This document shows, one piece after another, positions 12,373-15,859 of a stretch of DNA of 15,859 bases (position 1 is its first letter; each line of letters starts with the position of its first letter). Under the pieces are notes generated by a model that was not told where the DNA came from, ran no database searches, and was given only the letters and a program-made list of their open reading frames with translations. The position numbers and the translations under genes were made by a program. The stretch comes from Candidatus Melainabacteria bacterium (GTDB taxonomy: Bacteria > Cyanobacteriota > Vampirovibrionia > Obscuribacterales > Obscuribacteraceae): contig JACMKL010000255.1 of the NCBI GenBank assembly GCA_014380105.1, positions 1 to 15,859 of the forward strand, in the 5' to 3' direction.

Positions 12373-13968
12373 TTACAAACGCCTCCAGGCATGACCGGTG
12401 GATGCAATCAATTCGTCGGCTTCAGCTGGGCCCCAAGAGCCTGCAGAATAATTTGGAAAGCGCGGCTGAGGTCCTTTCTTGGACTTTGCCAGATCCCAGG
12501 CTTCCAGTACAGGCTCAATGAATCTCCAGGAAGTTTCGACAGAGTCAGTGCGTGAAAATAGTGTGGCGTCTCCCAAGAGACAATCGTGAATCAGACGTTC
12601 ATATGCGCTTGGGCTGCGAACACCGAATGCGGTGCCGTAATTGAAATCCATATTTAGCCAACGAATTTGTGTTGTCGCACCAGGTTGTTTGGTGGCAAAC
12701 TTAAGCGAAATACCTTCGTCAGGTTGAATTTTAAGAACCAGCACATTCGGGCTCAACTCGTCATCGCCAGTCTTTTGACCGGCTTTGAGACCAGTCATAC
12801 CCTGGAATAGATTATATGGTGCCTTCTTAAAGTGAATTGCAATTTCAGTCAAAGACTTAGCCAGACGCTTTCCAGATCTAACATAAAATGGCACATCTGC
12901 CCAGCGCCAGTTATCGATATTGAGTTTGAGAGCTGCGTAAGTTTCGGTTGCGGAATCGGGCGCGACCCGGTCTTCCTGTCTATAGCCCAGAACCTTCTCG
13001 CCTTGAATATAGCCTTCGCCATACTGACCACGTACTGCACAGAGGTCTACATCAGCTTGTTGAATTGTTCTGAGCGCGCTCAAAACTTTTGCCTTCTCAT
13101 CTCGAGTTGATTCAGATTCAAGCGAAGTTGGTGGTTCCATTGCAACCAACGAAACCAACTGCAACATGTGATTCTGAATCATGTCTCTGAGGCATCCAGC
13201 TTCTTCATAGTAAGGTCCGCGACCTTCTACTCCAAGAGTTTCTGCGATAGTGATTTGAACATGGTCGACATGGTTGCGATTCCATAGTGGTTCGAACATG
13301 CCATTGGCAAAGCGCAAAACCATGATGTTTTGGACTGTTTCTTTGCCTAGATAGTGGTCGATACGATAGACCTGGTGCTCATTGAGAACATGGTGAATAT
13401 GGTCATCGAGAGCCAGTGAAGACGGCAAATCATGACCAAATGGCTTTTCAACAATGACGCGCTGCCATGGTTTTTCAGAGACTTTCTTTTTGGAAACTAA
13501 TTTCGCTGCGGACAATTGCGTAATAATCGGTTCGTAGAGGCTCGGAGGTGTCGACATATAGAAGACATGATTCCCGCCGGTGCCATGGGATTCTTTAAGA
13601 GTTTCGAGCAAAGTCGCCAGCCCTTCGAAAGAGCCGTTGTCTACGAAATTTGAAGGCAGATAATAGAGAGTGGCTGCAAATCTTTCCCAAGTTTCTTCTT
13701 CAAATTTCAAATCAGGCGAATATTTCTGAATCGCGTCTTTCATGGATTTGCGAAATTCTTCGTCATTCATCACTGTTCTGGACATGCCGACAATCGCAAA
13801 AGTGCGAGGCAACAGACCATCGATATAAAGCGCATAGAGGGCAGGCAGAAGCTTCCGTTTGGTAAGGTCACCATGAGCGCCTAGAATGACCATGGCAAAA
13901 GGATCTACTGCTCGGTCTCTCGGCAGTCCTTCCAAGAGTGGATTCTCGACAACAGCGCTTTGACTCAT
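12373..13968 (-). CDS. zwf: Glucose-6-phosphate 1-dehydrogenase
   Basis: First and committed step of the oxidative pentose phosphate pathway: glucose-6-phosphate + NADP+ gives 6-phosphogluconolactone + NADPH. It has 531 residues, slightly longer than the ~490-510 norm because of a short N-terminal extension. The nucleotide-binding motif is GAHGDLTKRKLL (30-41), with His32 where Ser is usual. VIVEKPFGHD (171-180) and the active-site signature RIDHYLGKE (202-210) are intact. The start at 13968 is supported by GAGG 8 nt upstream. It is first in the zwf-opcA-pgl-gnd run, divergent from a two-component operon, with a 27-bp dyad 76 nt upstream of the start. Confidence 0.97.
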   Translation of the reverse strand: MSQSAVVENPLLEGLPRDRAVDPFAMVILGAHGDLTKRKLLPALYALYIDGLLPRTFAIVGMSRTVMNDEEFRKSMKDAIQKYSPDLKFEEETWERFAATLYYLPSNFVDNGSFEGLATLLETLKESHGTGGNHVFYMSTPPSLYEPIITQLSAAKLVSKKKVSEKPWQRVIVEKPFGHDLPSSLALDDHIHHVLNEHQVYRIDHYLGKETVQNIMVLRFANGMFEPLWNRNHVDHVQITIAETLGVEGRGPYYEEAGCLRDMIQNHMLQLVSLVAMEPPTSLESESTRDEKAKVLSALRTIQQADVDLCAVRGQYGEGYIQGEKVLGYRQEDRVAPDSATETYAALKLNIDNWRWADVPFYVRSGKRLAKSLTEIAIHFKKAPYNLFQGMTGLKAGQKTGDDELSPNVLVLKIQPDEGISLKFATKQPGATTQIRWLNMDFNYGTAFGVRSPSAYERLIHDCLLGDATLFSRTDSVETSWRFIEPVLEAWDLAKSKKGPQPRFPNYSAGSWGPAEADELIASTGHAWRRL

Positions 13969-14043
13969 CTCTCAAACCTCAATACAAGACTTCTCCGCTG
14001 CCGGCATCGCCCGGGCATGGGAAGAAGGAATGGGATATCCACT

Positions 14044-14070
14044 TGACGGCTATCTAAGTCATAGCCATCA
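14044..14070. promoter_or_regulatory. 27-bp dyad upstream of zwf (candidate operator or leader hairpin)
   Basis: TGA-n-GGCTAT-7 nt-ATAGCC-n-TCA: nine of ten positions in each arm are complementary. It lies 76-102 nt upstream of the zwf ATG. A protein dimer could bind it as DNA, or it could form a stem with a 7-nt loop in the zwf leader. A weak TATAAG (14105-14100 on the minus strand) lies about 30 bp further upstream, so the dyad could sit at or just after the transcription start. No known regulator consensus was recognised. Confidence 0.4.
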
Positions 14071-14527
14071 TGGACAGTTAAAGAGTACTACTTTTTCTTC
14101 TTATAAACATTTAGTCCCATTTTCGGCGCTTTTGCGGCAAAGTCGCCCGCTTGCGGACCTTCCGGGACAGCGATGCGTTGCCGTTAACGGTATAACATTT
14201 GAAAATCCGGATAGCCAAAAGTGGCAATTCCGGCTGCCAAGACACTGACAAGTAGGCGGCAAATTCTAACGTCTCAATAAAAATGTATCGCTCCACCTGT
14301 GGTGGCAAACAAATTGCTTTTAAAGTCTAGCAAAAGGCGATTTCATTGAACTTCATGTTGTTTACACAAAAAAAGCTCGCCACAATTAAATTTCAAAGGA
14401 AATCCGCTATCCAAATGCCAGTCAGCGTCACAAGCATTTTCGTCCGAAATACATACAAATTACATTTCGTTTTTTCAGGCGCCGATGCCAGAAACCGAGC
14501 ACAGTTAACCCTTCACGAACCTTTCTC

Positions 14528-14558
14528 TTGGCATTTGGGCGAAAGTTTTTGCTATTAT
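14528..14558 (+). promoter_or_regulatory. Candidate extended -10 promoter for the two-component operon
   Basis: TTGGCA (14528-14533) and TATTAT (14553-14558) are separated by 19 nt. The long spacer is offset by an extended -10 TGC immediately before TATTAT. The start site would be near 14565, giving a leader of about 36 nt and a good AGGAG ribosome site at 14590-14594. Confidence 0.5.
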
Positions 14559-14600
14559 CAAATCTAAGGTTTACACAGATTATCGAGGTAGGAGTTTGCC

Positions 14601-15269
14601 ATGAGACTACTCTTGGTCGAAGACGATTCCTTTCTATCCGAAGGCGTTGCACTAGCATTGCGTCATAGCGGTTATGTGGTGGATCAAGCACAGACAGGGA
14701 TTGATGCCGATCAGGCATTGACCGTAACTCCATATGATTTAGTCATATTGGATCTGGGATTGCCGCAGCTTGATGGCATGGAAGTCCTCAAACGCATGCG
14801 CTCGAGAGGACAAGCTACGCCCGTATTAATCTTGACCGCCAGAGACACCTTGCCTGACCGCGTCGCCGGTCTGGACAACGGCGCCAATGACTACCTAAGC
14901 AAACCCTTTGAATTGCTCGAATTAGAGGCTCGCATCAGAGCTCTATTGAGAAAAGAGCAATGGGGCAATATGACCAAAATCACTGTAGGCGGCTTGGAAT
15001 TCGATACTGTCGAACGTCGCGCTACAATTAATGATGAAAGTCTCGATCTCTCAGCACGTGAATTAGCTGTTTTAGAACAACTTTTGAAGAGTGTAGGAAA
15101 AGTGGTCAATAAGGTTCAACTTATTCGTCACCTCTCATCCTGGGACGCAGAACTTTCTCACAATGCGCTGGAAATCATCATGCATCGCCTGCGCAAAAAA
15201 TTAGAAAAAACCGGTATCAATGTGCGCACAGTTCGCGGATTAGGATACATGCTTGAGAAACCCGCATGA
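14601..15269 (+). CDS. OmpR/QseB-type response regulator
   Basis: A 222-residue DNA-binding response regulator. The receiver domain (1-~118) has the acidic pair Asp8-Asp9, the phosphoacceptor Asp51 in LDLGLPQLDG, the switch Thr79 and conserved Lys101 in SKPF, so phosphorylation should be normal. A winged-helix effector domain (~125-220) follows, with the NALEIIMHRLRKKL recognition helix and the RGLGYML wing typical of the OmpR/PhoB class, closest in style to QseB/PmrA/TctD. The start is fixed by AGGAG 6 nt upstream. The stop overlaps the sensor kinase start as ATGA. Target genes are unknown; autoregulation and the divergent zwf operon are plausible targets by position only. Confidence 0.95.
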   Translation: MRLLLVEDDSFLSEGVALALRHSGYVVDQAQTGIDADQALTVTPYDLVILDLGLPQLDGMEVLKRMRSRGQATPVLILTARDTLPDRVAGLDNGANDYLSKPFELLELEARIRALLRKEQWGNMTKITVGGLEFDTVERRATINDESLDLSARELAVLEQLLKSVGKVVNKVQLIRHLSSWDAELSHNALEIIMHRLRKKLEKTGINVRTVRGLGYMLEKPA

Positions 15270-15859
15270 ATTCTTCCATCAGGAAGCAATTACTTGTCTG
15301 GCTACTCATACCTCTCTCAACAATCGCTGCATCTAGTACGTTTATCGCGTACAACGCAGCTTTATTGTTAGCGCGAGAAATTTACGATGCGGGATTACTC
15401 AATTCCGCCGACTCCGTGATTGCTCGGATTCGCCGAAAAAGTGGACAGGTCATTGTCGACTTGCCGCCTGCCGCCCAATCTATTTTGCGGCACAATTACA
15501 AAGACAAATTCTATTATCAAATTTACGAGACAAATGGCACATGGATAGCGGGTGACAAGCTCCTACCATTTGAACCATCGGCCCTCCAATTTACTAAGCC
15601 GCATTTCTCAAAGCGTATGATGGGCGAAACAGAATTGCGCGTTATGACAATGTCCTTTCCAGTCACTGGTCACTTTGCTGACGAACAAAATTCCATTGAC
15701 GACAAAGATGACAACGATGACAACAACGACCCGAAGGCTCCCCGCAGGCTGATTTTAGAAGTCGCCGAGACACGAAACGCCCGCCGAGAAATTGTCGCCC
15801 ACATCGTTATTTCAGTACTACTTCCTCAGTTAATCCTCATCACCTGCGGTGGCATCGCC
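15266..15859 (+). CDS. Sensor histidine kinase, N-terminal 198 codons (runs off the right edge)
   Basis: Partner of the response regulator, starting inside its stop codon (4-nt ATGA overlap). Residues ~9-33 form the first membrane segment and ~177-198 the start of the second. The ~140-residue loop between them is extracytoplasmic and resembles the 2CSK_N sensor domain of QseC/TctE-type kinases: IYDAGLLNSADS at 39-50, VDLPPAAQSIL at 64-74, then a Tyr-rich strand and a GD..LP motif. An acidic, Asn-rich patch (residues 144-155, mostly Asp) interrupts the distal part of the loop and could bind cations. HAMP, HisKA and ATPase domains would lie beyond the window. The signal sensed is unknown. Confidence 0.9.
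   Translation, partial: MNSSIRKQLLVWLLIPLSTIAASSTFIAYNAALLLAREIYDAGLLNSADSVIARIRRKSGQVIVDLPPAAQSILRHNYKDKFYYQIYETNGTWIAGDKLLPFEPSALQFTKPHFSKRMMGETELRVMTMSFPVTGHFADEQNSIDDKDDNDDNNDPKAPRRLILEVAETRNARREIVAHIVISVLLPQLILITCGGIA

Larger units (their letters stand above)
13969..14600. other. 632-bp gene-free divergent intergenic region
   Basis: Separates zwf (leftward) from the response regulator (rightward). The only frames are short, lack ribosome sites and read as non-biological protein. It holds a 27-bp dyad near zwf (14044-14070), a perfect 10-bp palindrome CCGTTAACGG (14181-14190), a small CCACC-TGT-GGTGG hairpin (14293-14305), two copies of TTTACACA (14361-14368, 14570-14577), and a promoter for the right-hand operon. 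No structured RNA class was recognised, but the length leaves room for a small RNA. Confidence 0.6.

Noticed and set aside
12372..12407. Longer opcA start overlapping the zwf end
   Set aside because: The extension MHPPVMPGGVCN has no ribosome site. ATG 12371 has GGAGG upstream and sits 1 nt after the zwf stop.
14293..14305. CCACC-TGT-GGTGG hairpin as a terminator
   Set aside because: The stem is only 5 bp, the loop is 3 nt, no T-tract follows, and no gene ends nearby.
14346..14567. 73-codon plus-strand frame before the response regulator
   Set aside because: It has no ribosome site, overlaps the likely promoter of the next operon and its product is not protein-like.
1..15859. CRISPR array, transposon ends, tRNA or rRNA genes
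   Set aside because: No regularly spaced repeats, transposase, terminal inverted repeats with target duplications, cloverleaf or rRNA-like sequence was seen on either strand.

Overview
The window looks like chromosome from a non-photosynthetic relative of Cyanobacteria, most likely the Melainabacteria/Vampirovibrionia group (Obscuribacterales type). This is an inference. It rests on moderate GC, membrane-anchored Hanks-type kinases, a cyanobacterial/actinobacterial-style zwf-opcA gene pair, and large low-complexity proteins of a kind I associate with that group. No 16S, ribosomal or photosynthesis gene is present to settle the placement. There are no tRNA or rRNA genes, no CRISPR array and no recognisable insertion sequence.

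Left edge (1-412): the first 63 codons of glyA (serine hydroxymethyltransferase) run leftward off the window. They are separated from a rightward operon by a roughly 220-bp divergent intergenic region holding two related palindromes.

Accessory operon (413-7696, plus strand): five closely packed genes. They encode a papain-like cysteine peptidase candidate with a charged coiled-coil tail, an unrecognised 195-residue protein, a DUF6745-type protein preceded by a translationally coupled 10-codon mini-ORF, and two tandem paralogous Ser/Thr kinases. Each kinase has two N-terminal membrane segments and a probable PH-like domain before the kinase domain. This is the least ordinary part of the window and the best candidate for an undescribed system, probably membrane-linked protein phosphorylation acting with a protease.

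Metabolic operon (minus strand, read 13968 to 7691): zwf, opcA, pgl, gnd, a possible 42-codon small ORF, and recO. Together zwf, opcA, pgl and gnd encode the whole oxidative branch of the pentose phosphate pathway, glucose-6-phosphate to ribulose-5-phosphate with two NADPH, including the G6PDH effector OpcA. The recO stop overlaps the stop of the second kinase gene by 6 bp, tail to tail. Short tandem duplications mark the pgl-gnd junction and the 3' end of gnd.

Right edge (13969-15859): a 632-bp gene-free divergent region contains a 27-bp dyad upstream of zwf and a plausible extended -10 promoter for a rightward two-component operon. That operon holds an OmpR/QseB-type response regulator and, overlapping by ATGA, the N-terminal 198 codons of its sensor histidine kinase, whose sensor loop carries an unusual Asp/Asn-rich patch.
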